From Chryseobacterium candidae (GTDB taxonomy: Bacteria; Bacteroidota; Bacteroidia; Flavobacteriales; Weeksellaceae): a stretch of 64,000 bases of DNA. The notes beneath the pieces were generated by a model that had not been told where the DNA came from, did not search any database, and saw only the letters and a program-made list of their open reading frames with translations. The position numbers and the translations under genes are program-made. This document shows, one piece after another, positions 1 to 8,354 of this stretch. The stretch covers positions 62,001 through 126,000 of the forward strand of contig NZ_SDLV01000058.1 of NCBI RefSeq assembly GCF_004916905.1. Reading direction: 5' to 3'. Every line of letters begins with the position of its first letter. Positions within the stretch are counted from its first letter, which is position 1.

Positions 1-549
1 GATATTTTGAGTACCTATTCTAACAAGGGTTATAGTTTTTCCTTTATTACTCGCAGTGGCTGGAAAAGCAGTAAGGTCTGCAGAATTACCTGTAAGGAAT
101 ACATATCCATTTAAATCTGCCGCAGTAAAATCATTCCCTGTAGTAGAAGTTCTAACGTTAGCTGATGGGTTTACTGTTCCACCTCCGCCAATTCCTCTCC
201 AGACATTATTACCATTTGTTCCATCATAATAGTAGAATCCAGGAGCTGTAACATTTACAGTTTTACCTACACCAGTACCTCCAAGTCCAGTTACAAAAAC
301 TAAAGCTCCATTCTGAGCGCTTGCAGCAGTAGCATTACCATCAGCATAAGCTGCGTTCTTATTTTCTAGTTCTGCTCTAGATAAACGAGGGACTAATAAG
401 GCATCAGGTCTTGTATTGTCTGTAGTATTGGCTACTACGTCTAATGTTGCGGCAGGTGTGGTTGTGTTAATCCCCACTCGCCCCTGTTGAGCCTTAGAAA
501 CGGCCGAAAGGCCAACAAGCATAATTGCTGTTAATAAAATTTTTTTCAT
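1..549 (-). CDS. Secreted VGINTTTP-type surface protein, 3' end outside window
   Basis: The first 183 codons of a minus-strand gene are present; it has no stop before base 1, so the C-terminus is missing. It starts at an ATG (547-549) with a clear signal peptide (MKKILLTAIMLVGLSAVSKA followed by Q), then the segment VGINTTTPAATLDVVAN, which is a common start of mature secreted proteins in Flavobacteriia, followed by a Ser/Thr/Ala/Gly-rich region with a TGNDFTAADL segment. The same VGINTTTP opening occurs in the protein at 43543-44115, so the two belong to one family of exported, probably surface-associated proteins. Function is not known. A promoter-like element lies 84 bases upstream. Confidence 0.8.
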   Translation of the reverse strand, partial: MKKILLTAIMLVGLSAVSKAQQGRVGINTTTPAATLDVVANTTDNTRPDALLVPRLSRAELENKNAAYADGNATAASAQNGALVFVTGLGGTGVGKTVNVTAPGFYYYDGTNGNNVWRGIGGGGTVNPSANVRTSTTGNDFTAADLNGYVFLTGNSADLTAFPATASNKGKTITLVRIGTQNI

Positions 550-632
550 AAGTTTTTAAAGATTTTTAATTACATTTTTTTCATCAATATTTTCGAAAAA
601 AGAATATGTATCTCAACTTGTGAATATCAGAT

Positions 633-663
633 CAAATCTAAAACAATCTGATAATTATTTCAA
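633..663 (-). promoter_or_regulatory. Bacteroidota-type promoter of the surface protein gene
   Basis: On the minus strand there is a perfect -7 element TAGATTTG (640-633) and a TTG at 663-661, spaced by 20 bases. This fits the Flavobacteriia consensus TTG-N17-23-TAnnTTTG. It would start transcription about 75 bases ahead of the ATG at 549. The surrounding 550-920 stretch is otherwise very A/T-rich and shows no gene; a second -7-like TAAATTTG (739-732) has no good -33 partner. Confidence 0.5.
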
Positions 664-920
664 TTAAGTTTTAGCTACTTTTAATATTAACTAATTGAAA
701 AACACATCATTTAAAAATATCGTTTCTTTCGCAAATTTAAGACATAATTTTTGAATTTATATACTCTATAAAAGAAAAATTAAAAAACCTAGATTAAGCA
801 AAATTGCAAAACATTGAATATCAGCCATTTAAAAATATGCTACTGAAAAAATTCTATATTAATTATAATTAATAATTTAATTTTAAACATGATATTTTCG
901 TTTGATTAATAAGCATTTAG

Positions 921-2222
921 CTAAACCAAATCTCCGTATAAATCGAATTCTTCGGCAGAGGTAATTTTAACATCCGCAAATTCACCAATGGAAATATAAG
1001 TATTTTCAGCTGAAACCAAAACAGTATTATCTACATCCGGTGAATCATACTCTGTTCTTCCGATGAAATAATTCCCTTCTTTACGGTCGAAAATACATCT
1101 GAATACTTTACCGATTTTTTCCTGATTTTTTTCCCATGAAATCTGAGACTGCAATTCCATAATTTCTTCTACTCTTGCCTCTTTTACTTCCTGTGGAATA
1201 TCATCTTCCAACACATAAGCGGTGGTATTTTCTTCGTGAGAATATGTAAAGCAGCCTAATCTGTCAAACTTCTGCTCTCTTACCCATTCTTTAAGCTCCT
1301 GAAATCTTTCTTCTGTTTCACCCGGATACCCGACAATCAGTGTTGTTCTGATTGCCATATCAGGAACTTTCTCTCTGAATTTTCCTAAAAGGGCATTTGT
1401 TTTCTCATGGGTAGTTCCTCTCTTCATAGACTTCAGCAAATCTGAATTGATGTGCTGAAGAGGAATATCTATATAATTACAGATCTTAGGCTCTTCGCGG
1501 ATAATATCAAGAACATCTTCAGGGAAACCGCTTGGAAAAGCATAATGAAGACGAATCCATTCTACTCCTTCTACTTTTACCAACTCTTTTAGGAGGTCTC
1601 CCAATGCTCTTTTTTTATAAAGATCCAACCCATAGTAAGTAAGATCCTGAGCGATAAGAATTAATTCTTTGGTTCCCTTTTTTGCCAGTTTCTGAGCTTC
1701 TAAAACCAGTTTTTCGATTGGAGTTGAAATATGGCCTCCTCTCATCAGCGGGATAGCACAGAAAGAGCATGGTCTGTCGCAACCCTCAGAAATTTTAAGA
1801 TATGCGTAATGTTTTGGAGTTGTTGTTAATCTTTCTCCTACCAGTTCATGTTTATAATCTGCTCCAAGATGCTTTAAAAGTACCGGAAGGTCTCTGGTTC
1901 CGAAATATTGGTCTACATCAGGAATCTCTTTTATCAAATCCGGTTTATATCTTTCAGATAAACATCCTGTAACAAATACTTTCTCAACCTCGCCTCTGTT
2001 TTTGGCATCAACATAATCAAGGATGGTATTGATAGATTCTTCTTTGGCATTATCAATAAATCCGCAGGTATTGATGACCACGATGTCCCCACGGTCTTCG
2101 TGAACCACTTCTTTGCCATTGGCTTTCAGCTGGCTCATTAATACTTCAGAATCATATACATTCTTGGAACATCCAAGAGTGACCACATTGATTTTCTTCT
2201 TCCCTACAGATTTTGTACGCAT
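921..2222 (-). CDS. rimO: Ribosomal protein uS12 methylthiotransferase RimO
   Basis: A 433-residue methylthiotransferase that adds a methylthio group to an aspartate of ribosomal protein uS12 using S-adenosylmethionine and two iron-sulfur clusters. Visible features: N-terminal UPF0004 domain with Cys18 (TLGCSKN), Cys53 (NTCGF) and Cys87 (VTGC); radical SAM motif CDRPCSFC (Cys148, Cys152, Cys155); C-terminal TRAM-like domain. Length is typical for RimO. The reading frame continues upstream to a TTG at 2252, but the ATG at 2222 is the better start: a consensus -7 box TATCTTTG lies at 2249-2242 and would be inside the longer version. It is separated from the polysaccharide operon by a strong terminator, so it is transcribed alone. 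Confidence 0.95.
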   Translation of the reverse strand: MRTKSVGKKKINVVTLGCSKNVYDSEVLMSQLKANGKEVVHEDRGDIVVINTCGFIDNAKEESINTILDYVDAKNRGEVEKVFVTGCLSERYKPDLIKEIPDVDQYFGTRDLPVLLKHLGADYKHELVGERLTTTPKHYAYLKISEGCDRPCSFCAIPLMRGGHISTPIEKLVLEAQKLAKKGTKELILIAQDLTYYGLDLYKKRALGDLLKELVKVEGVEWIRLHYAFPSGFPEDVLDIIREEPKICNYIDIPLQHINSDLLKSMKRGTTHEKTNALLGKFREKVPDMAIRTTLIVGYPGETEERFQELKEWVREQKFDRLGCFTYSHEENTTAYVLEDDIPQEVKEARVEEIMELQSQISWEKNQEKIGKVFRCIFDRKEGNYFIGRTEYDSPDVDNTVLVSAENTYISIGEFADVKITSAEEFDLYGDLV

Positions 2223-2241
2223 CGTTTTGATTTTGAGTCTG

Positions 2242-2249
2242 CAAAGATA
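2242..2249 (-). promoter_or_regulatory. -7 promoter element of rimO
   Basis: TATCTTTG on the minus strand matches TAnnTTTG exactly and lies 20 bases upstream of the rimO ATG. I see no convincing -33 TTG at the usual distance, so only the -7 element is claimed. Confidence 0.45.
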
Positions 2250-2271
2250 CAAAATATTGGAGAGTTAAGAT

Positions 2272-2307
2272 TAAAAAATGAAAACCACTTTATAAAAGTG
2301 GTTTTCA
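2272..2307 (-). terminator. Intrinsic terminator of the polysaccharide operon
   Basis: A perfect 13-bp stem (2279-2291 with 2295-2307, loop of three bases) is followed on the minus strand by a T-rich run (complement of TTAAAAAA at 2271-2278). It begins 11 bases after the rfbC stop codon and marks the 3' end of the 26-kb operon. Confidence 0.85.
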
Positions 2308-2317
2308 GGGATATACT

Positions 2318-2863
2318 TTAAAAGTTTTTTTCTTTAAATCCAGGGGCATTCTGGTCTTTTTCTGAAAGTACGGCATCTTTTTCCTCTATCTTCCAGTCGA
2401 TATTAAGATCCGGATCATTGAATTTCACACTGCCTTCTGATTCTTTGTTATAGAAATTGTCACATTTATAAGAAAATACAGCGTGGGTACTCAGTACAGA
2501 AAAACCGTGTCCGAACCCTCTCGGTACATAAAGCTGTAATTTATTTTCAGCAGTAAGTTCTACTCCGAACCACTTTCCGAATGTGGGAGAATCTTCTCTA
2601 AGGTCTACAGCCACATCCCAAACGCTTCCTTCAAGGCAGGAAACCAGTTTTGCCTGAGCATGTTCTCCTTTCTGAAGATGCAGTCCTCTCAATACTCCAT
2701 AGGAAGATTTGGAAATATTATCCTGCACAAAGTGTCCGTTCATTCCGGTAAGTTCTTCGAATTTTTTTTCGTTGAATTTTTCAAAGAAGTAGCCTCTTTC
2801 ATCTTCAAATATAGTAGGCTCTATGATGTAGCAGTCTTTAAGCGGGGTTTCTTTAATTTTCAT
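2318..2863 (-). CDS. rfbC: dTDP-4-dehydrorhamnose 3,5-epimerase
   Basis: A 181-residue RmlC/RfbC-family cupin that epimerises C3 and C5 of a dTDP-4-keto-6-deoxyhexose. Visible family features: ERGYFFEKF near the N-terminus, the substrate loop VLRGLHLQ with the catalytic His, DLREDSPTFGKW, VPRGFGHGF, and YKCDNFYNKESEG. The start is the ATG at 2863; the three codons further upstream begin with TTG. It is the last gene of the polysaccharide operon. rfbA, rfbB and rfbD are not in the window, so dTDP-glucose activation and the final reduction must be supplied from elsewhere, or the enzyme serves another 6-deoxyhexose. Confidence 0.9.
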   Translation of the reverse strand: MKIKETPLKDCYIIEPTIFEDERGYFFEKFNEKKFEELTGMNGHFVQDNISKSSYGVLRGLHLQKGEHAQAKLVSCLEGSVWDVAVDLREDSPTFGKWFGVELTAENKLQLYVPRGFGHGFSVLSTHAVFSYKCDNFYNKESEGSVKFNDPDLNIDWKIEEKDAVLSEKDQNAPGFKEKNF

Positions 2864-2877
2864 AATAGTCAAAAACT

Positions 2878-3447
2878 CTATTTCAATGTGGTTATTAATG
2901 TTTTAAACAAGATCTTTGTATCGTTTTTGAAAGACATATTTTCAAAATAGTCCAGATTCATTTTTACTTTGTTCGGAAACAATACTTTATCATTATAAGC
3001 TAAAGGATCTTCCTGGTTGTTCAGAAGGTATTCTTCGTCTCTGTACTTAATGCTTGCTTCGCAGGTAAGCCCTGGTTTGAGTTCCAGAACTTTCCTGTCT
3101 TCTCCGACAAGTTTATCGTAATAGCCTTCAATATCAGGTCTGGGACCTACAAAACTCATATCCCCTTTTAAAATATTAAACAGTTGCGGAAATTCATCAA
3201 GCTTAAATTTTCTGAGAGTCTGCCCTACTTTTGAACATGTTCTTTTCTGCTCATGAATTGTTTTAATTTTAAAAATGGTAAAGGGTTTTCCATACTGCCC
3301 TATCCGGGTCTGAAAAAAAATTCCATTGGAAGAGGTGTCCAAACTTGCAATTACAAATAAAATAATCAGTACAGGCATAAGAAAAAGGATCAATATTGCC
3401 GCCAAGACAAAATCAAAAACTTGTTTCCAATATTTATACTGATTCAT
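2878..3447 (-). CDS. Bacterial sugar transferase (phosphoglycosyl transferase), second copy
   Basis: A 189-residue monotopic phosphoglycosyl transferase of the WbaP/PglC superfamily, which moves a sugar-1-phosphate from a nucleotide sugar to undecaprenyl phosphate at the inner face of the membrane. It has one N-terminal membrane segment, the FFQTRIGQYGKPFTIFKIKT block, the Asp-Glu catalytic dyad in KLDEFPQLFNIL, and GDMSFVGPRPD. ATG at 3447 is used; a TTG nine bases upstream is in frame. A second, more PglC-like enzyme lies at 5245-5850, so this operon carries two possible initiating enzymes. This copy is more divergent (IKTIHEQ instead of the usual FKTM), so its donor sugar cannot be read from the sequence. 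Confidence 0.85.
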   Translation of the reverse strand: MNQYKYWKQVFDFVLAAILILFLMPVLIILFVIASLDTSSNGIFFQTRIGQYGKPFTIFKIKTIHEQKRTCSKVGQTLRKFKLDEFPQLFNILKGDMSFVGPRPDIEGYYDKLVGEDRKVLELKPGLTCEASIKYRDEEYLLNNQEDPLAYNDKVLFPNKVKMNLDYFENMSFKNDTKILFKTLITTLK

Positions 3448-3462
3448 TAAATTCAAATGATA

Positions 3463-4599
3463 TTAAATTCCAAAGTAAGCATGAACAACCTTTGCTATTC
3501 TTTCTCTGTCGCCGTCTGACAGATTAGAACCTGAAGGAAGACATAATCCGTTGTCAAAAAGTTTTTCAGAAACATTCCCGCCATAATAAGGGGAAGTTTC
3601 AAAAACCGGTTGTAAATGCATGGGTTTCCAAAGCGGTCTTGATTCTATATTATCTTCTAAAAATGCGAATCTTAAACCTTCTCTGTCTTTTCCTATAATT
3701 TCCGGATCAATGATCACTGCAGATAGCCAATGATTGGAATAAAAATCTTCTCCGGGTTCTGAAAATACTGTTACCCCTTCAATATTACTGAAAAGATCCT
3801 TATAGAAATTATGCATTGCTCTGCGGGCAGAAACTCTGTCTTTAAGCACTTCCATCTGTCCTCTTCCTATTCCTGCTACAATATTGCTCATTCTGTAGTT
3901 GAACCCAATTTGTGAATGCTGATAGTGTGGTGCGTTGTCTCTTGCCTGCGTGGAAAGGAAAACGGTTTTATCTTTATCTTCCTGAGTATGACAAACCAAA
4001 GCTCCGCCTCCTGAAGTGGTAATAATTTTATTTCCGTTAAAACTTAAAATACCAAAACGTCCGAATGTTCCACATGCCTGTCCTTTATAAGTTGAGCCAA
4101 GAGCTTCTGCAGCATCTTCTATCACAGGAATCTGAAACTCCTGAGCAATGGCTGTAATTTCGTCCATTTTTGCCGGCATACCGTAAAGGTGAACTACAAT
4201 GATTGCTTTAGGTTTTGTTCCTTTCTGAATTCTGTCTTCAATAGCTTCTCTTAATGCTTTCGGGCACATATTCCATGTAACAGGCTCACTATCCACAAAA
4301 ACAGGTATTGCTCCACAATATGCAATTGGATTGGCTGAAGCAGAAAAAGTCATGGATTGGCAGATTACCTCATCCCCATGTACAATTCCGCATTCGATAA
4401 GAGCAAGGTGCAATGCTGCGGTACCTGCAGAAAGTGCAGCCACTTTTGCATTTCCACCTAAAAACTGTTCCAGATCGTTTTCAAATCCGTTGACATTTGG
4501 TCCCAATGGGGCTACCCAGTTTTCTTCAAAAGCTTCGTTGATATATTTTTGTTCATTCCCACCCATATGTGGTGAGGACAACCAGATTTTAGTATTCAT
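3463..4599 (-). CDS. pglE: DegT/DnrJ/EryC1 aminotransferase, PglE-like
   Basis: A 378-residue PLP-dependent sugar aminotransferase. It opens with IWLSSPHMGGNEQKYI, carries EDAAEALGS, and has the PLP lysine in FNGNKIITTSGGG at about residue 187. This block and the neighbours PglD (4601-5242) and PglC (5245-5850) indicate the PglE role: amination of C4 of UDP-2-acetamido-2,6-dideoxy-4-ketohexose to UDP-4-amino sugar with glutamate as donor. One base separates it from pglD. The dehydratase that makes its substrate, PglF, is the first gene of the same operon. Role assignment from motif and context; the amino-sugar stereochemistry is inferred. Confidence 0.88.
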   Translation of the reverse strand: MNTKIWLSSPHMGGNEQKYINEAFEENWVAPLGPNVNGFENDLEQFLGGNAKVAALSAGTAALHLALIECGIVHGDEVICQSMTFSASANPIAYCGAIPVFVDSEPVTWNMCPKALREAIEDRIQKGTKPKAIIVVHLYGMPAKMDEITAIAQEFQIPVIEDAAEALGSTYKGQACGTFGRFGILSFNGNKIITTSGGGALVCHTQEDKDKTVFLSTQARDNAPHYQHSQIGFNYRMSNIVAGIGRGQMEVLKDRVSARRAMHNFYKDLFSNIEGVTVFSEPGEDFYSNHWLSAVIIDPEIIGKDREGLRFAFLEDNIESRPLWKPMHLQPVFETSPYYGGNVSEKLFDNGLCLPSGSNLSDGDRERIAKVVHAYFGI

Positions 4600-4600
4600 A

Positions 4601-5242
4601 TTAATCGTGAAATTTTATAGGTTTAGCTGGAATTCCTACTGCGGTACAGTTGGCAGGAAGATTTTTATACACTACTGCTCCTGCTCCGACAATAGTATTT
4701 TCACCAATCTCAAGAAGATTTATAATTTTTGCTCCAGTCCCTACATATACGGCTTCATTTATTACAACTTCTCCAGAGATATTAACTGTCGGCATGAACG
4801 AGCTATAATTTTTTATTATTGTATCATGTCCTACCGTACAGGAAAGATTAAGAATTACAAAATTTTCAATCACGATATTTATCGTAATAATAACACCTGC
4901 ACAAATAATATTTCCTTTTCCAATTTGGATATCATCCTGCCCAATAATTACTGATGGATGAATTAACGTTGGAAATTCAATATTCGGATTATTTATCCTT
5001 TGTATAATTTTTTTCTTGGTCTTAGGATCTCCAATTGCTACTGCAATACATAAGAACTCCTTCACTTCATTTATTTTTTCAACCTTTCCTAAGTAGGGAA
5101 CTCCATTAATATCATGATCATAGTGTTTGTCATCATAAAAACCATAAATTTCGTATTGCTTTTCTTTTTGATTGATATGATCGATCAGCATTTTCACCTC
5201 ACGTCCAAATCCTCCTGCTCCAATAATTGCTATTTTTTTCAT
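4601..5242 (-). CDS. pglD: Sugar O/N-acetyltransferase, PglD/NeuD-like
   Basis: A 213-residue two-domain acetyltransferase: an N-terminal Rossmann-like domain (KKIAIIGAGGFGREVKMLID) and a C-terminal left-handed beta-helix of hexapeptide repeats, ending in the acetyl-CoA-binding segment IVGAGAVVYKNLP followed by GIPAKP. This is the PglD family that N-acetylates the C4 amine of the UDP-4-amino sugar to give UDP-di-N-acetylbacillosamine. The active-site His is in CTVGHDTII. It sits between pglC and pglE with gaps of one to two bases, the same gene trio as in Campylobacter-type bacillosamine synthesis. Confidence 0.88.
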   Translation of the reverse strand: MKKIAIIGAGGFGREVKMLIDHINQKEKQYEIYGFYDDKHYDHDINGVPYLGKVEKINEVKEFLCIAVAIGDPKTKKKIIQRINNPNIEFPTLIHPSVIIGQDDIQIGKGNIICAGVIITINIVIENFVILNLSCTVGHDTIIKNYSSFMPTVNISGEVVINEAVYVGTGAKIINLLEIGENTIVGAGAVVYKNLPANCTAVGIPAKPIKFHD

Positions 5243-5244
5243 TT

Positions 5245-5850
5245 TTAAATATTTCCTTTAAACGGTTCCATAGTTGCTTGTCCTTCTTGTGAAATGCCTT
5301 CTCTAATAAATACTTTTTTTGCTGTAAGGAAAAAGATCCTAAGATCAACAATAAATGATATATTTTCTACATACCATAGATCATAATCAAATTTTTGATT
5401 CCATGATATTGCATTTCTTCCATTTACCTGCGCCCATCCTGTAATTCCAGGTCTTACTTCATGCCTTCGTGCCTGACGCTCATTATAAAGCGGCAGATAT
5501 TGTACAAGAAGAGGTCTGGGACCAATCAGTGACATATCTCCTTTCAAAACATTGATTAACTGTGGAATTTCATCCAAAGATGTTTTGCGAACGAATGAGC
5601 CTATAGGTGTTAATCTTTCTGCATCTGATAAAAGGTTTCCGTTGGAATCCTTTTTATCATTCATTGTTTTAAACTTTATAATTTTAAATATTTTTCCGTT
5701 TTTCCCTGGTCTTAACTGGAAGAAAAAAGGTTTCCCATCATTGGATAGGAACAATCCTACCATCACAACAAGAAAAATCGGAAGCAATAAGGTAATTCCC
5801 ATCAGAGAGAATACAAAGTCGAAAAACCTCTTTAAATAATTTTTATACAT
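5245..5850 (-). CDS. pglC: Undecaprenyl-phosphate phosphoglycosyl transferase, PglC-like
   Basis: A 201-residue monotopic phosphoglycosyl transferase. Visible: N-terminal reentrant membrane helix, FFQLRPGKNGKIFKIIKFKTM, catalytic Asp-Glu in TSLDEIPQLINVLKGDMSLIGPRPLL, and RHEVRPGITGWAQVNGRN. This matches PglC, which transfers di-N-acetylbacillosamine-1-phosphate to undecaprenyl phosphate and so starts repeat-unit assembly. Adjacent pglD and pglE make the donor. Likely the true initiating enzyme of this locus, compared with the more divergent copy at 2878-3447. Confidence 0.9.
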   Translation of the reverse strand: MYKNYLKRFFDFVFSLMGITLLLPIFLVVMVGLFLSNDGKPFFFQLRPGKNGKIFKIIKFKTMNDKKDSNGNLLSDAERLTPIGSFVRKTSLDEIPQLINVLKGDMSLIGPRPLLVQYLPLYNERQARRHEVRPGITGWAQVNGRNAISWNQKFDYDLWYVENISFIVDLRIFFLTAKKVFIREGISQEGQATMEPFKGNI

Positions 5851-5891
5851 TCTTAAAAGTTAGATCTGTTCGTCATAATACTTGGTGGCTT

Positions 5892-7073
5892 TTACTCAAT
5901 TCTTTTTGTTTTTGCTGTATAACTAATACCAATAATTATTGAACTAAAGTACAAAAATTCCGGTATATTAAAAAGATTACAAGATGTCTGTACGAGCGTA
6001 AAATATTGCAAAAATAAAGCAAAAATAACTTTATAGTATATATTACTTTTGTTTATGTTAAAGAAAATAGAAGCATTTTGGAATACTGGCAAAAATTTTA
6101 TAAAATAAATAATTAACCCTAGAATACCGGTAGCCATTAAAAGTTCTAAAAAGATGTTATGCGGATGAACTCCATCTTCAAATAAAATTCTTCCTCCTAC
6201 AAAAGGATTTGAATTAAAAATTTCAAGTGCTCCTCTATATAATGGTTCTCTGCTTGAGGTATCTCCCTTGGCAAGCCAATTATACATTCTGTTGAAACTT
6301 GTTATTAAGCTGTCTCCATATTGTTCATGGAGAAAAATAAGTCCTACAAATAATAAAAGTAATGTAATGGCGTATAACAGATATTTCTTGTTTCCTTTTA
6401 AAAGAACCATATAAAAAGAGCTTACAGCAATGGCAATTAAAGGACTCCTCGCCATAGATTGTATTACATTAAAAAGCCCTAAAAAAAGACAAAAGAATAA
6501 AAAATATGATTTATAATCTTTTTTGCAAAATAAAAGCAGAAATAAAGAAATAATAAACAATGAGGCTCCTATATGACCATACATAATGTAGTATGTACTA
6601 AAAATATGATCTAAATTGATATATCCATAAATATAATTGACAACAAGAAGACCACATAAAATAAAGAGACAGTACTTTGTAATACTTTTGAAATCTACTT
6701 TATTATAATTAATACATAATAATGCTGCACCAGGAAGGAGATTCATAAATAAGATTCTGAAGATATCCTCATTCTCCAATATTATTACATCCTGGTTAAA
6801 AGAATAATTATTAAACGAATATATAAGCTTGATGATGTAAAAAATCCAAAATCCAACAAGGCTTATCAATGAAATATTTTTAAAACTAATATTTCTCCTT
6901 TCTTTATAAATTATGAATACAGAAAATACAATAATAAAAATCCGATACGGTATAGAAAAGCTCCTTGGATTCATTTCCAAAGGCTTTGCGAAAGAAATAG
7001 CAATGGTATTTCCTACCATAACAGATAAAAGGAATAGTTTATAAATAAAATTTTTATCAATAGCAATTTTCAA
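5892..7073 (-). CDS. O-antigen polymerase/ligase-like membrane protein (Wzy candidate 1)
   Basis: A 393-residue integral membrane protein with about 10-12 hydrophobic segments. A large outside loop contains GDTSSREPLYRGALEIF, NPFVGGR and HPHNIFLELLMATGILG, which are hallmarks of the O-antigen ligase/Wzy family (Wzy_C). In a Wzx/Wzy system this would polymerise repeat units on the outer face of the inner membrane; ligation to lipid A is the other possibility. The start appears to be TTG at 7073, since the next ATG would cut the first membrane helix. A second polymerase candidate is at 12617-13879. Confidence 0.75.
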   Translation of the reverse strand: MKIAIDKNFIYKLFLLSVMVGNTIAISFAKPLEMNPRSFSIPYRIFIIVFSVFIIYKERRNISFKNISLISLVGFWIFYIIKLIYSFNNYSFNQDVIILENEDIFRILFMNLLPGAALLCINYNKVDFKSITKYCLFILCGLLVVNYIYGYINLDHIFSTYYIMYGHIGASLFIISLFLLLFCKKDYKSYFLFFCLFLGLFNVIQSMARSPLIAIAVSSFYMVLLKGNKKYLLYAITLLLLFVGLIFLHEQYGDSLITSFNRMYNWLAKGDTSSREPLYRGALEIFNSNPFVGGRILFEDGVHPHNIFLELLMATGILGLIIYFIKFLPVFQNASIFFNINKSNIYYKVIFALFLQYFTLVQTSCNLFNIPEFLYFSSIIIGISYTAKTKRIE

Positions 7074-7108
7074 AATAAAGTCTGTTTTTTATTTCAGCCA
7101 GTGCAAAG

Positions 7109-8341
7109 CTAGTTCTTTTGCTTTACAGAATGAAATAAAATAGCATCCATATATTTTTTCCCCAGTACCGGATACGTTCTGTTTTCAAAAATCCATTTTC
7201 TTCCTTTATCACCTATCTCCATCCTTTCTTCCACACTCATATTGCCATAATATAAGATTGCATCTTTGATATCCTCTGCAGAGGTACTGTTGATAAACTT
7301 ACCACAATCAGCTTCATTAATCATGGAAGGATATCCGGTATAAGAAGCTATAATAGGTTTCGCTGCCAACATATATTCCACAACTTTATTCATAGATTGA
7401 CCGTAGTCCCATACTTTTGAATCTTTAGTAGACAAATACAGAATATCGCAAGCATCAAGAAAATATTTAACTTCACTTTGCTGAATTCTTTGTAAAAATG
7501 TTACATTGGAACAATCTTTTAGCGTTTCTTCATAGGATGCTCTAAGATCACCACTTCCAACAAGTACAAAATGGATATTATTATCGTCCTTCATCATTTT
7601 TACAGTTTCAATAAAAGGCTCCAATGCATTAGTAACCCCCATACTTCCTGCATAGCCAACAATTATTTTGTCTGATGGTATTATGTCTAAAAAAGGATTT
7701 CTTTCTTTTAGGAAGTCTTCAGAGTAGTTTTCAGGATCAAATCCCAATGGAGAGCAATGAAAGGGTCTTTGATATCCCAATAACTGCTCTACATGCAAAT
7801 CTAATCTTGGCATTGTTCCTGCTACCAGATCAGATTTTTTGTATCCAAATTTCTCAATAAATCCTATCAATAAAACAAGAGGATGCCATTTGGAAAACCC
7901 AGCCTCTTCCGTCATTGTTAAAGGCCAGATATCACGAATTTCAAAAACTAAAAAACTTCCAAATTTCTTTTTTAGATAATACCCATAAATAATGGTAAAA
8001 ATCGAAAGTGATGAAACAATAACAACATCAGGTTTTGCCATGTTTGAAAGTTTCATAGAGAAAAGCTTTCTTTCAAAATCAAACCATGATAATATTCTGT
8101 CTTTAGATGCTGTTCTGATATATTTTTTTGTTTTAATCCACCTTATAGCTACTTCATCCTGTTCTTCATCATTATAAATTTTGTCAGTTTCAGGACAATT
8201 GGCAAAATGATTGGCATCTGAAGTTATTAATAATGCTTCGTTGCCTAGTTTTTTAAATTCCCTTGCCAGATAGAATAAGCGTGATGGAGCTTTTGCGTAT
8301 TGAGGAGGTGAGGCATATTTGGAAATTAACCAGATATTCAT
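7109..8341 (-). CDS. Glycosyltransferase family 4 (GT-B fold), WbuB-like
   Basis: A 410-residue cytoplasmic glycosyltransferase. N-terminal acceptor-side domain starts NIWLISKYASPPQYAKAPSRLFYLA; the C-terminal donor-binding half has IVGYAGSMGVTNALEPFIE, FVLVGSGD and the E-x7-E-like block ACDILYLS...KVVEYMLAAKPIIAS. This is the WbuB/WcaI-like branch that often adds FucNAc, QuiNAc or related sugars to a lipid-linked acceptor. Donor and linkage cannot be read from sequence. Eighteen bases separate it from the next operon gene. Confidence 0.85.
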   Translation of the reverse strand: MNIWLISKYASPPQYAKAPSRLFYLAREFKKLGNEALLITSDANHFANCPETDKIYNDEEQDEVAIRWIKTKKYIRTASKDRILSWFDFERKLFSMKLSNMAKPDVVIVSSLSIFTIIYGYYLKKKFGSFLVFEIRDIWPLTMTEEAGFSKWHPLVLLIGFIEKFGYKKSDLVAGTMPRLDLHVEQLLGYQRPFHCSPLGFDPENYSEDFLKERNPFLDIIPSDKIIVGYAGSMGVTNALEPFIETVKMMKDDNNIHFVLVGSGDLRASYEETLKDCSNVTFLQRIQQSEVKYFLDACDILYLSTKDSKVWDYGQSMNKVVEYMLAAKPIIASYTGYPSMINEADCGKFINSTSAEDIKDAILYYGNMSVEERMEIGDKGRKWIFENRTYPVLGKKYMDAILFHSVKQKN

Positions 8342-8354
8342 TTATTTATTTATT

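Noticed and set aside
2318..2863. Evidence for complete dTDP-rhamnose synthesis in the locus
   Set aside because: Only rfbC is present; rfbA, rfbB and rfbD are not in the window, so the pathway cannot be claimed from here.
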